64,000 nt of DNA. Source: Tatumella saanichensis (lineage in GTDB: Bacteria > Pseudomonadota > Gammaproteobacteria > Enterobacterales > Enterobacteriaceae). The stretch lies in the NCBI RefSeq assembly GCF_000439375.1, contig NZ_ATMI01000031.1:62001-126000 (forward strand). The letters run 5' to 3'. The position numbers and the translations under genes were made by a program. The notes below the pieces were generated by a model. That model worked only from the letters and a program-made list of their open reading frames with translations. It was not told the origin of the DNA and did not search any database. This document shows, piece after piece, positions 25,743 to 34,146 of this stretch (the stretch's first letter is position 1; every line of letters starts with the position of its first letter).

Positions 25743-27566
25743 TTACGGAAATGTCATGGCGGTGGTCACGCGACTGCCGCTTCCAGTGAGCGTCCGCCGC
25801 TCGCCGGTCTGATCATTAATTAATGTCAGCTCTACCTTTACCCCCGTCTCTCTCAACGCAGTGGCCAACTGCTCGGTCATCTGTTGCGCCGGTACATTGT
25901 CTGAAGATTGTGAAGGGGTGATCAGCGAGGAAGATGCCCTACTGGGCGTAATAAGTTGCTCGATCTGTTCAGGGGACCAAGGATTATTGCCCTCTCGGTC
26001 GAACAGCGCATTCAGAACCCGCGACCGCTCCGCGGGATCTGATAAGTTGAGTCGTTGATCCGGTAAGACCTGCAGCTCACGACTGGCATCTCGTACCATC
26101 TGCTCAGTATTATTTTCTTCTGGCGGAGAAGCCACGGAGATAATGCTGCGCAAACTGGTTAGGGGGATACCTCCTGCGGCCTTGGACTGACCGCTGGCGT
26201 AAAGTTGCAACTGTCGGTCGGCGGCCAGCAGTCCCGCTTCAGGGGTGGAGAATGCAGCGAAATTATCGTCCGCTTGGCGGGCACCACGCTGACCAGCATA
26301 GCGAAGATTCCAAGGGTTATTGTTACGCACTGAGCGTGCCTGCTCGGAAGGTTTCTCAGTCTTTGTGGCAGGATCACTGGCGGTCTGCTCAACGACCGTG
26401 GAGAGATCATCACTCAGCATCATTGCCTGACGCTTGAGCCCAAAATAACGGCGATATTTTTGTCGGTAGCCGTCACTCATCAGGCCAAAATCTTGCATGA
26501 CCTTATCCTTCAAACTCAGAGAGTCCATAAACTCTGGTTCAGAATAGCCTTCGCGCAACTGCTCAGCATCATCCCCTGGGCTCAGGCCAGATAAGTGCAT
26601 CAGAGCAATATTATCCGGCCCATTCGCCATCACATCAGTGGCCCCTTTAATCATATCGCTGACTGAGCCATCGGAGAGTAAAAAACTGTACAGCCCCTGT
26701 GAAAGTCGCTGTTTCAGCCCCTCCCATGCGGCCCCAGCCTCCGTGGTGGCTCGACTAAAATCACTGAGTTGCGCGGTGAGCTGAGGATCGGCAGTCAAGC
26801 CGACCTTCTCGGCCTTGGTCAGCAATGTTTTAAGCCGGACACCTTCACGCAGTAGCTGCAGTCCACTGGCATCGAGCCCGAGAGCATCCGCAGCAGTCTT
26901 CTGATTTTGCGGAGCCAGTGCCGTAAATCGGCTAGCCAATGACTCGACTGTTTTAAGGACATCAGCGGTGCCATCAGCGCGCCGTGCAATGGGAGCATTC
27001 AACTGTGACATGACTGCCAACACCTGGCTGTTACGACCCTGGACAGCGTCATTGAACACACGGTACAACCCTTCAATCGCCGACTGTGCCTGCATGCTGT
27101 CCGTCCCGAGTAGACGCATGGCGCCAGAGAGCTGTGAAAAGTCTTGCACTGACATGCCTGCATTGCCGGCGGCAACTTCTAGAGAATATGCCTCACCTGC
27201 TGCGGCATTCATGGCAGTCCCCAGCGCAGAAACCCCCTTAACTGCCCCGTAACTTAAGGCGCCGATCGCCCCGAATTTCAGCGCGTTACCTGTAAACATT
27301 CCGCCTAGCGCAGAGACATTTTTTAACGGAGGAACCATATCCCCAAATAACTGCACATTCTCCTTGGCTAACCGACTGAGATCACGAAACTGCAAACCAA
27401 ACACTGATAAACCGTCCTGTGTTTCCCGTCCTCCCAGCGCTAAGCCTTCCTGTGCTTTTAACAGTTCTGGTTGCAGGGCCTCGACCTGTTCCCCGATGTT
27501 ACGCAGAACCGCGGACGCTTGATCATCTGCCCGCAGTTCAAAGCCAAAGGTATTATCCGCCATCAT
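25743..27566 (-). CDS. Tail tape measure protein with a possible peptidoglycan-hydrolase region
   Basis: The 607-residue protein is in the tape-measure position. It has a hydrophobic part at about 90-120 and helical regions. Around residues 400-470 there is a RNNNPWNLRYAGQRGA ... FAAFSTPEAGLLAADRQLQLY segment typical of phage structural proteins with a lytic-transglycosylase-like module, which could open the cell wall during entry. Length predicts a fairly short tail. The start overlaps the end of the frameshifted chaperone product. Confidence 0.8.
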   Translation of the reverse strand: MMADNTFGFELRADDQASAVLRNIGEQVEALQPELLKAQEGLALGGRETQDGLSVFGLQFRDLSRLAKENVQLFGDMVPPLKNVSALGGMFTGNALKFGAIGALSYGAVKGVSALGTAMNAAAGEAYSLEVAAGNAGMSVQDFSQLSGAMRLLGTDSMQAQSAIEGLYRVFNDAVQGRNSQVLAVMSQLNAPIARRADGTADVLKTVESLASRFTALAPQNQKTAADALGLDASGLQLLREGVRLKTLLTKAEKVGLTADPQLTAQLSDFSRATTEAGAAWEGLKQRLSQGLYSFLLSDGSVSDMIKGATDVMANGPDNIALMHLSGLSPGDDAEQLREGYSEPEFMDSLSLKDKVMQDFGLMSDGYRQKYRRYFGLKRQAMMLSDDLSTVVEQTASDPATKTEKPSEQARSVRNNNPWNLRYAGQRGARQADDNFAAFSTPEAGLLAADRQLQLYASGQSKAAGGIPLTSLRSIISVASPPEENNTEQMVRDASRELQVLPDQRLNLSDPAERSRVLNALFDREGNNPWSPEQIEQLITPSRASSSLITPSQSSDNVPAQQMTEQLATALRETGVKVELTLINDQTGERRTLTGSGSRVTTAMTFP

Positions 27567-27983
27567 GGCCCCTCATCCGATTGATACGTAGCCCCTGCCG
27601 GTACCAGAACTGTAAGCGGCTCCAGGGTAAGCGGGTTGCTTCATTTGGCCCCCATTTCCAGAAAAAGGTTACGTCGGCAAGGGTATCTTCCCACTCTCCT
27701 TGTCCGGGAAGTAATTCAAAAAATCCAGCATGTATCCCTGTGCATCGCGAAATTTACGGATGGGCAATGCTTTGATGGCCATCAGGTTGATCCCTGAGAC
27801 TGTAGCGATCAAACAGGCCATCGCCGTGAACTCACTCGAGGCCCGTGCTTCTTTATAAAACGCTTCCACTTCACTGAAGTTCGGTTCATGCAGAGTGATA
27901 CTTTCCCAAGACTCTCGGCCATTGAGGGTCGTTATCGCCTTATCCAGTGAGATCGTCAGACTTGCTTCAGGTAGATTATCCAT
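27553..27983 (-). CDS. Frameshifted tail assembly chaperone (G-T type fusion)
   Basis: The 104-residue protein ending at 27669 shares its first 88 residues with this product. At 27717-27723 the minus strand reads T TTT TTG in frame, an ideal -1 slippery heptamer. After slipping, the frame continues for 54 codons with coherent sequence (ELLPGQGEWEDTLADVTFFW, later LPWSRLQFWYRQGLRINR) to a stop at 27553, giving 143 residues. Long-tailed phages use the ratio of the two products to load the tape measure. The extension is not preceded by any start codon of its own with a ribosome site. Confidence 0.85.
27669..27983 (-). CDS. Tail assembly chaperone, unshifted form (Mu gp41-like)
   Basis: The 104-residue protein (MDNLPEASLTISLDKAI...) belongs to the gp41/E/14 tail-chaperone group. 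It lies between the tube and tape-measure genes, the fixed position of these chaperones. The unshifted form is expected to be the more abundant one. Confidence 0.85.
   Translation of the reverse strand: MDNLPEASLTISLDKAITTLNGRESWESITLHEPNFSEVEAFYKEARASSEFTAMACLIATVSGINLMAIKALPIRKFRDAQGYMLDFLNYFPDKESGKIPLPT
27717..27723 (-). promoter_or_regulatory. Programmed -1 ribosomal frameshift site
   Basis: TTTTTTG on the minus strand with codon phase T TTT TTG. Both tRNAs can re-pair after a one-base slip. The 0-frame stop lies 48 bases downstream. Confidence 0.8.
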
Positions 27984-27984
27984 A

Positions 27985-28344
27985 TCAGTTCTCCGTTACC
28001 TCACGTCCTTCCCATGTGACAGTAAAAGTCGCGTCCTCACTGCTCACATCCTGAGTGTCCACCGTCCACATACCACTGCCGATGATGATTTTTCCGTTGG
28101 CCAACTGAGCGACTATATTGACGTTGGTTTGGCTATTAAAATCCGCCACGGTGGTCCCTCCGCTGTCACGCACATCACAGCTAATTTGTCCGGGCACGTA
28201 TTCTTCTTTGTAGCCATGCACACCATCCATTCCGGACAAGGTGGTTCGCTTGAGTTTTGATGGCCGGTATTTGAATTTACCGGCTACCATGATGGTCAGA
28301 CCGCCTACCGTCACCGACGCGGTACCTGCCAGAAGGTTGTTCAT
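27985..28344 (-). CDS. Tail tube protein, Mu gpM-like
   Basis: The 119-residue protein (VTVGGLTIMVAGKFKYRPSKLKRTTLSGMDG) is a contractile-tail tube subunit. It follows the sheath gene and precedes the chaperone. Confidence 0.85.
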   Translation of the reverse strand: MNNLLAGTASVTVGGLTIMVAGKFKYRPSKLKRTTLSGMDGVHGYKEEYVPGQISCDVRDSGGTTVADFNSQTNVNIVAQLANGKIIIGSGMWTVDTQDVSSEDATFTVTWEGREVTEN

Positions 28345-28353
28345 GACTGCTCC

Positions 28354-29883
28354 TTAAAGGTTGGCTGACGTACTTTTCAGACGGAATTGATTAAGTACCG
28401 CAAATACCCTCAGTTGTGACGGCAGGATACCGTCCCATAACACATCGATACGGTTTGGATTGGTCCTGTTCTGCTCAACAATCAGCCCTGCGGCAAAGCC
28501 TGCACTATCTTGGGCATAACCGTTGAACACCAAGTCGCTGTATTCGGCAATCAGTTCAGCACGGATAACGGCCGGGGTAACGATCGCAAGGCCGGTGGCA
28601 AAACGGGTACCGTCCTTGACCAGTGCCATCCGAGCAAATTTTGACGTGATCTGAGACTTCAGATAGCGGTTGATGTACATCAGAAGGAACAGGGTTTCAA
28701 TTTGCAGGTAGCTATCGTCCTCGGCGCCATAACGGTTGGTCTGGTATGTGGTGATCAAGTTTTCAATACGTACCGTACCGTCGTCATCGACGTTGAGAGT
28801 GGAGATGCCGCTGTGCAGCAGGTTATTACGCTCAGTAAGGGTAAACCGTTCAGCCTCAACTGGGGCCATGACACCACTAACAGTCAGGGTCTGTAGTGGA
28901 CGCATCGGGGTATTGCGCAGGCTGGTTGCAACGGCACCGGCAATTGCTGCCGCCCAGATAAAGTCCGGTGTCGGGGAACCCGCCATCCCTGCTAAAGACT
29001 CGTGCTGATTATTTCGCAGTTCACCGCGGGCGGTCAGCTCGCCATAGCTTCCCCCCGCCCAGCAGAATACATGGCCATACAGTTGCTGGGACCAACTCCA
29101 GCGACCATCACTGTCTGAGAGAAAGCCTTTCAGGCAGTCCAGCGAAACGCTGTCGTTATAAGGGCAGACAATAAAATCAAAAGCCGTATCACCGAGATTA
29201 GCCAAGCCTTCCTCTAGTGAAGGTGCGCCTATCCCACCGCTAAAGGGTGTCAGAGTAATGCCAAGCCCCGGAGGCAGCACTTCTCCGGCCGGTAATCCGA
29301 CCAGATTGATCCCCAAATGAATACTGTTCCCCGCGGCACCCGCATTACGGGCTGTCAACTGGATCTCACCACTACCGGCAGACTGTATCGCAGTGACCGG
29401 CAATGATGCCGTCCGGTTGATAGCCTGAACAATATCGGCAGCAATCTGCACCAGCGTCAGGCCGGCACGCAGTGTTACCTGGACTCGTACACCGCCGATA
29501 TACAGGGATAATATGCCAGTGGTATCAGGGACTGCGGTAATACGTAGGCCGCCTGTGGCGGTGATCATTTCAGGTAATGGAGAAGATGATGTCGGCTCAC
29601 CTGGGTCAGCCAGCGGTAAAATACTGATGCGACCAGAACTGTCATTCTTAAGATAAGCCTGCATCATTAGATGCAACTGCGAGCCGCGACCACACAGACC
29701 GGCGACTTCCTCAGCAGAGGAGACCTGCAAGGGTATGTCTGAACTGATAGAGGCATCCGCCAGCATCTGTCCGATCAGCAGAGTACGCTGTGCGGCAGAA
29801 GCTGTATTCGCCATCGAATTATCCAGCTCCACAAAAAATAAAGGCGTACGCAGGTTTTCGGGTATCGTTGAAAAAGCGACCAT
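28354..29883 (-). CDS. Tail sheath protein, Mu gpL-like
   Basis: The 509-residue protein is a contractile tail sheath. Recognisable parts are PLFFVELDNSMANTASAAQRTLLIGQ near the N-terminus and the C-terminal LLMYINRYLKSQITSKFARMALVKDG. Its presence shows that the virion should be a myovirus despite the lambda-like head. The start overlaps the stop of the small DUF2635 gene. Confidence 0.9.
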   Translation of the reverse strand: MVAFSTIPENLRTPLFFVELDNSMANTASAAQRTLLIGQMLADASISSDIPLQVSSAEEVAGLCGRGSQLHLMMQAYLKNDSSGRISILPLADPGEPTSSSPLPEMITATGGLRITAVPDTTGILSLYIGGVRVQVTLRAGLTLVQIAADIVQAINRTASLPVTAIQSAGSGEIQLTARNAGAAGNSIHLGINLVGLPAGEVLPPGLGITLTPFSGGIGAPSLEEGLANLGDTAFDFIVCPYNDSVSLDCLKGFLSDSDGRWSWSQQLYGHVFCWAGGSYGELTARGELRNNQHESLAGMAGSPTPDFIWAAAIAGAVATSLRNTPMRPLQTLTVSGVMAPVEAERFTLTERNNLLHSGISTLNVDDDGTVRIENLITTYQTNRYGAEDDSYLQIETLFLLMYINRYLKSQITSKFARMALVKDGTRFATGLAIVTPAVIRAELIAEYSDLVFNGYAQDSAGFAAGLIVEQNRTNPNRIDVLWDGILPSQLRVFAVLNQFRLKSTSANL

Positions 29884-30044
29884 CAGTCTTCTCTCCGTAA
29901 ATCAGTGGTACGGCTGACATCACCGTCCCGTAAACGGCGGCGCCAGAAAGCAGTATCCGGCACCTCTGCCGAGCGGGTTGCAGGTAATAGCTCACCTGTC
30001 TGCGGGTCACGTACAGCCCGCCCAGGTGTTAGTTTCACTTTCAC
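29883..30044 (-). CDS. Small DUF2635 (Mu gp38-like) protein with GTG start
   Basis: A 53-residue frame (MKVKLTPGRAVRDPQTGELL, ending DLRRED) fills the gap between the terminator-type tail protein and the sheath. It starts with GTG at 30044 after AAAGGAGTGACAT, and its TGA overlaps the sheath ATG. DUF2635 proteins always sit before the sheath gene in Mu-like tails; the role is unknown. Confidence 0.8.
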   Translation of the reverse strand: MKVKLTPGRAVRDPQTGELLPATRSAEVPDTAFWRRRLRDGDVSRTTDLRRED

Positions 30045-30047
30045 ATG

Positions 30048-30590
30048 TCACTCCTTTAACGGGATCACTACCACCGGCGAGACGCTACCGTCTGGCATAC
30101 TGACAGTGATAGCAGCTTCGTCGATAAGGTTAGGGGTTACCGGGAAGAAGTCCTCCGGCCCTTGGAAGTACTCCGCATCAATCTCGTAAATCAGTTGGCC
30201 GGTATGCCCTTCTCCTGCTGCACTGATTTCGATCGCCGAGCGGACTGCCCTGAACTGTTGAAGGCTCTGAGTCAGTTGATAGCTATTGATCACTGAGCGG
30301 TCGATCTGTTCGCGTAATTGCTCCAGAGAGGCTTCGGCCTGTACAGCGCCATCGGGTGACGCGCCGTCAAACGTCTCTACCCGCCCGCTGATACGTATGG
30401 TGGTGGTCGTGGTGAACTGAGGCGCATTGCGGCCCATGGAGAGTTTTTCTTCATAGGGAGTTTGTACCAGCAATACCGGATAATCCGATGAACGGGTCGG
30501 CCAGTCTTTGGGGGAATAGACGCGCTCTCCTGCGAGCGTATTCCCTTTCAAAGACGACACCACCAGCGAACGGACAAAGGATGCGTTCAT
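30048..30590 (-). CDS. Tail terminator-like protein (Mu gp37/DUF1834-like)
   Basis: The 180-residue protein (FVRSLVVSSLKGNTLAGERVYSPKDWPTR) sits where Mu has gp37 and lambda has Z/U. It is the junction between the two gene sources: head genes upstream are lambda-like, tail genes downstream Mu-like. It probably caps the tube and sheath. Confidence 0.7.
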   Translation of the reverse strand: MNASFVRSLVVSSLKGNTLAGERVYSPKDWPTRSSDYPVLLVQTPYEEKLSMGRNAPQFTTTTTIRISGRVETFDGASPDGAVQAEASLEQLREQIDRSVINSYQLTQSLQQFRAVRSAIEISAAGEGHTGQLIYEIDAEYFQGPEDFFPVTPNLIDEAAITVSMPDGSVSPVVVIPLKE

Positions 30591-30925
30591 GATGACCTAA
30601 CCCGATTGAGGAGAAGTTTTGACCCACCATGGCTGTCAGGCTGTACATCGGACACCACCCACAGACTGCGATCACGGTATAAAAATAGTTGGTCGCCTTG
30701 TTGTGGCGGGACCTTGAACAGGGCATCACGGACCCCCAACACTGGCCGAGTGGTGTTCAGTCTCGGATCATCGCCTTCAGCCGCAATGACATCTTGCAAA
30801 TAGGCACGGTCAAAAATACCTGAGATATCATAAGCGCCATTGCCGTGACGGGGACGCCAGTTAACCCGCTCTGCAAAGGTCTTCTCTAGGGGGATAAGTA
30901 AGTGGCGATCCCAGTCAATCCCCAT
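30587..30925 (-). CDS. Head-tail joining protein, lambda FII-like
   Basis: The 112-residue protein (YDISGIFDRAYLQDVIAAEG, PVLGVRDALFKVPPQQGDQL) resembles the Phage_attach/FII family that completes the neck before tail binding. Overlaps its neighbour by four bases. Confidence 0.75.
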   Translation of the reverse strand: MGIDWDRHLLIPLEKTFAERVNWRPRHGNGAYDISGIFDRAYLQDVIAAEGDDPRLNTTRPVLGVRDALFKVPPQQGDQLFLYRDRSLWVVSDVQPDSHGGSKLLLNRVRSS

Positions 30926-31130
30926 GGTGTAAAACCTGTGCCAGCAGATCCTGATAGCGGACCACGACCCCGCGATTCAGCAAAGGACTGGCGTCTTTTG
31001 CCTGTAACTGCAAACGCTGGGAAGGCGGATAGCAGCGGCCATTGTGATAGAGAGTGTGGCCTTTACTGACCACCACCTCCAGTGGGCTGTCCTCACCATT
31101 CACTGAACGGTTTTCGGCATTTGTTTTCAT
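30915..31130 (-). CDS. Small phage protein between capsid and FII-like genes
   Basis: The 71-residue protein begins MKTNAENRSVNGED with its ATG overlapping the capsid stop (TGATG). Position corresponds to lambda FI, a DNA-packaging aid, but the sequence is shorter and not clearly related. Confidence 0.6.
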   Translation of the reverse strand: MKTNAENRSVNGEDSPLEVVVSKGHTLYHNGRCYPPSQRLQLQAKDASPLLNRGVVVRYQDLLAQVLHHGD

Positions 31131-32191
31131 CACACCACCCTGGCGCACAGGGCCGCATTAACACGGCTTGGGATGACAATTGGTGCAGACTGCATCAACA
31201 GTAGCCTCTGAGCGGGATCTTCCTGTAACCACGTTTTCGGCGCATAAGCCATCGGACCGTAGTTGAAGGCTGGGTCCAAAATCATCCCGTACGCCCTTGT
31301 CCCCATCAATGCTGGGCCCGTCATGAGCACCGCGCCATCCGCTAACATAGGCTCTTCCTCACCGCTGATCGGGTTAATAAACCAGTCGTTGTACAGCCAT
31401 AAGTCGTAATTTCCCCAGCGACCTTTGTAGACGGCACCGGTCTGGATCTGCGGTCCGGGGTTGACCTGATTGCCAAAAGGGTTGAGGACAGGGAATGTGA
31501 TTGCGGTATCGTGCAGTGTGGTATCAAGCCGAAACGCCTTCCAAGAAAGACTGGTGAACACCAGATCTGTGGGCACCGAGCCTGATTTCTGTAACACCTT
31601 CGTCTGCCAACGTTCGATATCATCAGTTGGACGGGTATTGGTCTGTCCTGCTGGCACTGATAATGGCCATTTATCACTGCCGCTGAGAGTGATCGTCAGT
31701 TCACTGTCGCGACCAAAATCCACCAGCGTGGTCTCGTAACCTTCCCCCTCAATAGTGACTGTGCCATTCAGTAGAGCGCTGGCGGCCATCCACTCTTGCC
31801 GGCGGTTCAGGTTATCGATCTGATCCTCCATCTCAAACTGGATGTTAAGCATCTCACGCTCCGCCCCGGTAAATTCTCCACCGATCCGCTCCCCAATCTG
31901 ACGTCGAATGGGCTTACGTAAATCCGGTACCCGCTTGTCTTTGATGTAGGCTGGGCGAAAGGTATTCGTCTGGTAGCGACGACTTTCTACCATTTTCCCT
32001 TCCACCAGCGGCGAGCAAAACGGTGCCATCCGACGCAGACCAACATCCACATCAATAGACACAAACTCGGTATCACTGGTGACCACATTCGGAAAATAGC
32101 GATCAAGCAGCCAGTTTTGTGAAGCCATCAGATTAGGGACTACTGCGACTAGCGTTGCGGTGTCATAAACGTTCATGTTCTGTTCATTCAT
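31130..32191 (-). CDS. Major capsid protein, lambda gpE-like
   Basis: The 353-residue protein is of the lambda E (HK97-fold) family: WLLDRYFPNVVTSDTEFVSIDVDVGLRRMAPF near the N-terminus and the FRPAYIKDKRVPDLRKPIRRQIGE spine region. It forms the icosahedral shell with the decoration protein. Confidence 0.9.
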   Translation of the reverse strand: MNEQNMNVYDTATLVAVVPNLMASQNWLLDRYFPNVVTSDTEFVSIDVDVGLRRMAPFCSPLVEGKMVESRRYQTNTFRPAYIKDKRVPDLRKPIRRQIGERIGGEFTGAEREMLNIQFEMEDQIDNLNRRQEWMAASALLNGTVTIEGEGYETTLVDFGRDSELTITLSGSDKWPLSVPAGQTNTRPTDDIERWQTKVLQKSGSVPTDLVFTSLSWKAFRLDTTLHDTAITFPVLNPFGNQVNPGPQIQTGAVYKGRWGNYDLWLYNDWFINPISGEEEPMLADGAVLMTGPALMGTRAYGMILDPAFNYGPMAYAPKTWLQEDPAQRLLLMQSAPIVIPSRVNAALCARVV

Positions 32192-32277
32192 AATTTGAGG
32201 TTTCCCGTCGTTTCAGGGCGAAGAAGTCCCAGCCTGTCAATGCAGGCGGAAAAGAGTCAGTCTTTACAGTTGGGAAA

Positions 32278-32706
32278 TCAGCTGCTGGAGGGTTCGGCCG
32301 CTAATGCACCGCTGACGGCATCTTTGAGGAACAGGCTGTATTTACGCATCTCGCTGCGCAGCGTCGGTGCAGACCATGAGATGTCAGCAGTAATGAAGTG
32401 GCTGTTAAACTCACCCATCAGATAGACGCCGGCCCGGACCTCCCCGTCTCGGGTATCGACATTATCGACCAGGATGGCACTGGGATTTTGGCTGCCATCC
32501 TCTGCCGTTCGGGTAGACAGCCGGTATTGGCCGCTTGACTCCATCAGGCCGAGTACGCTGCCGCGCACCAGTACTGCTCCTCGGGCGATAGTTGCGATGT
32601 CGGTCACCACTTGCAGTGGCCCAGCGATCAGCTGGTCAGGAATAAAGCTATCTTGCCGAGACAGAGGCCCCCAAGTGTTCTGACCAAAAAGGTGAGAAGG
32701 GATCAT
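32278..32706 (-). CDS. Head decoration protein, lambda gpD-like
   Basis: The 142-residue protein contains IARGAVLVRGSVLGLM and AILVDNVDTRDGEVRAGVYLMGEF, typical of gpD, which stabilises the shell after expansion. It overlaps the scaffold-like gene by four bases. Confidence 0.85.
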   Translation of the reverse strand: MIPSHLFGQNTWGPLSRQDSFIPDQLIAGPLQVVTDIATIARGAVLVRGSVLGLMESSGQYRLSTRTAEDGSQNPSAILVDNVDTRDGEVRAGVYLMGEFNSHFITADISWSAPTLRSEMRKYSLFLKDAVSGALAAEPSSS

Positions 32707-33287
32707 GTATTCACTCCTTTTACACGGTTGTAAAGCGCTGCCATGCGTTGAGCGGTATTGACTGGCGCGGGTGTGGTGTCTTGTCCTAGGCGGATTTTCT
32801 GTACGTTGGCCATACGTTCATCCAGTGTGACCCTAGTCGGTGTGGGCGTTGCCTGATTGGCTGCGCGAGAGGATGACATCACGGTGATCGCCTGTGCAGA
32901 ACTCATCCCAGTGTCGAAAGCTATAGCCGCAGCGAGGGCCGGATCCACGGCGGCAAAACGGCTACTGAAAATACGGGCACAACGCCTGCGTTCAGCCTGA
33001 CGTCCTTTTTTTACAGCCGGTGGGTCTTTTTCATCATCTCCATCTTTTTCACCTTCAGGGTCCTCATCTTCCTGAGGACCTTCCCCGTCCTCATCACCCT
33101 GTAAGTCATCATCATCCTCTTCCTCGTCTTCGGCCCCTTTTTCCTGTTTTTCTTCCTCAACCTTACGGCTTCGGGCCTTACGTACAGCGTCCTCTTCTTC
33201 CCGGTCTCCCTCATCACCACGGAGAGAACTGTCCCCGGCCATGGCACGAAGTCCCAGCAAGTGGGCAAAACGTGAAACTTTTGGCAT
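32703..33287 (-). CDS. Acidic scaffold-like protein (Nu3 counterpart)
   Basis: The 194-residue protein has an extremely acidic middle (about residues 22-95, runs of E and D with K/R) between a short basic head and a helical C-terminal part. It takes the place of lambda Nu3 between protease and decoration genes, so a scaffold or protease-substrate role is likely. The start MPKVSRFAHLL at 33287 follows GGAG. In lambda the scaffold is made from an internal start in frame with the protease; here it is a separate gene in another frame. Confidence 0.65.
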   Translation of the reverse strand: MPKVSRFAHLLGLRAMAGDSSLRGDEGDREEEDAVRKARSRKVEEEKQEKGAEDEEEDDDDLQGDEDGEGPQEDEDPEGEKDGDDEKDPPAVKKGRQAERRRCARIFSSRFAAVDPALAAAIAFDTGMSSAQAITVMSSSRAANQATPTPTRVTLDERMANVQKIRLGQDTTPAPVNTAQRMAALYNRVKGVNT

Positions 33288-33288
33288 C

Positions 33289-34146
33289 TTACACTCCTGC
33301 AATTTCCATCAGTTGATTGAAGGCGACATCCGGCGCAGCGATGGCGTCTGCCAGCCCAAGTCTGATCCCCTCCGGCGCCATAAAGCAGGCCGCATGGGTA
33401 TCACGTACAGCGTCTTCACTTATCCCGCGGTTACGGGCCACCGTGGAGATAAATAGCTCGCCCGCGGCATCTGCTTCCGCTTGCAATGCCTGGCGAGCGG
33501 TATCACTCAAAGGCAAACAGGGGTGGGTTTCAGCCTTACGATCACCAAAGGTGATCAGGGTAACTTTTAGCCCCTCTTTATCGAGCTGCCGTGAGGTATC
33601 AACATGCATCATGATGACTCCAATAGAGCCGATCCCCCCGGTACGCGGCAGTGAAATATGATCTGCGGCACTGGCGATGGCATAAGCCGCCGAATATGCA
33701 CACTCGCTCAGGATCGCATGCACCGGTTTGCGTCCTCTGGCGAAATAGATCTCATCGGCCAGATCGAAACATCCGGCGACCTCACCACCCGGAGAGTCAA
33801 TATCAAGACATACCCCCTTTACTGCTGGGTCAGCTAAGGCACAAAGGAAAGCCTGTCGCACACTGTCATAGCCAGTCATACCGCTGTACGGTCTCAGGGT
33901 ACCCAACTTGTTTACCAGCGTGCCCTGAACTGGAATGACAGCAATCCCTTCAAGATTGTCATAACCGGGATCACCGCGGTGTGCATGGGTAAAAGGGTCT
34001 TCATCGTCGTACACTGATAAGTCACAGCCTCCGGGACCACTCAGACCCAATCGGTCAGACAATGCGCTGGTAATGATTTCGCCTTTGCGGGGGTGTATCG
34101 CCAGTGGAGTGTTGAACAGCCGGCGGGCCAGATGGGGGTAATTCAT
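33289..34146 (-). CDS. S49-family prohead protease, lambda gpC-like
   Basis: The 285-residue serine protease matures the prohead. The nucleophile Ser152 (AYSAAY) and the base Lys204 (GDRKAETHP) fit an SppA-like dyad, and DSPGGEV at 117-123 forms the oxyanion region. The four-base overlap with the portal gene follows the lambda order. Confidence 0.88.
   Translation of the reverse strand: MNYPHLARRLFNTPLAIHPRKGEIITSALSDRLGLSGPGGCDLSVYDDEDPFTHAHRGDPGYDNLEGIAVIPVQGTLVNKLGTLRPYSGMTGYDSVRQAFLCALADPAVKGVCLDIDSPGGEVAGCFDLADEIYFARGRKPVHAILSECAYSAAYAIASAADHISLPRTGGIGSIGVIMMHVDTSRQLDKEGLKVTLITFGDRKAETHPCLPLSDTARQALQAEADAAGELFISTVARNRGISEDAVRDTHAACFMAPEGIRLGLADAIAAPDVAFNQLMEIAGV

Noticed and set aside
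33020-33316. Histidine/proline-rich plus-strand frame
   Set aside because: It is the antisense shadow of the acidic scaffold-like tract; its odd composition follows from the Glu/Asp codons on the other strand.
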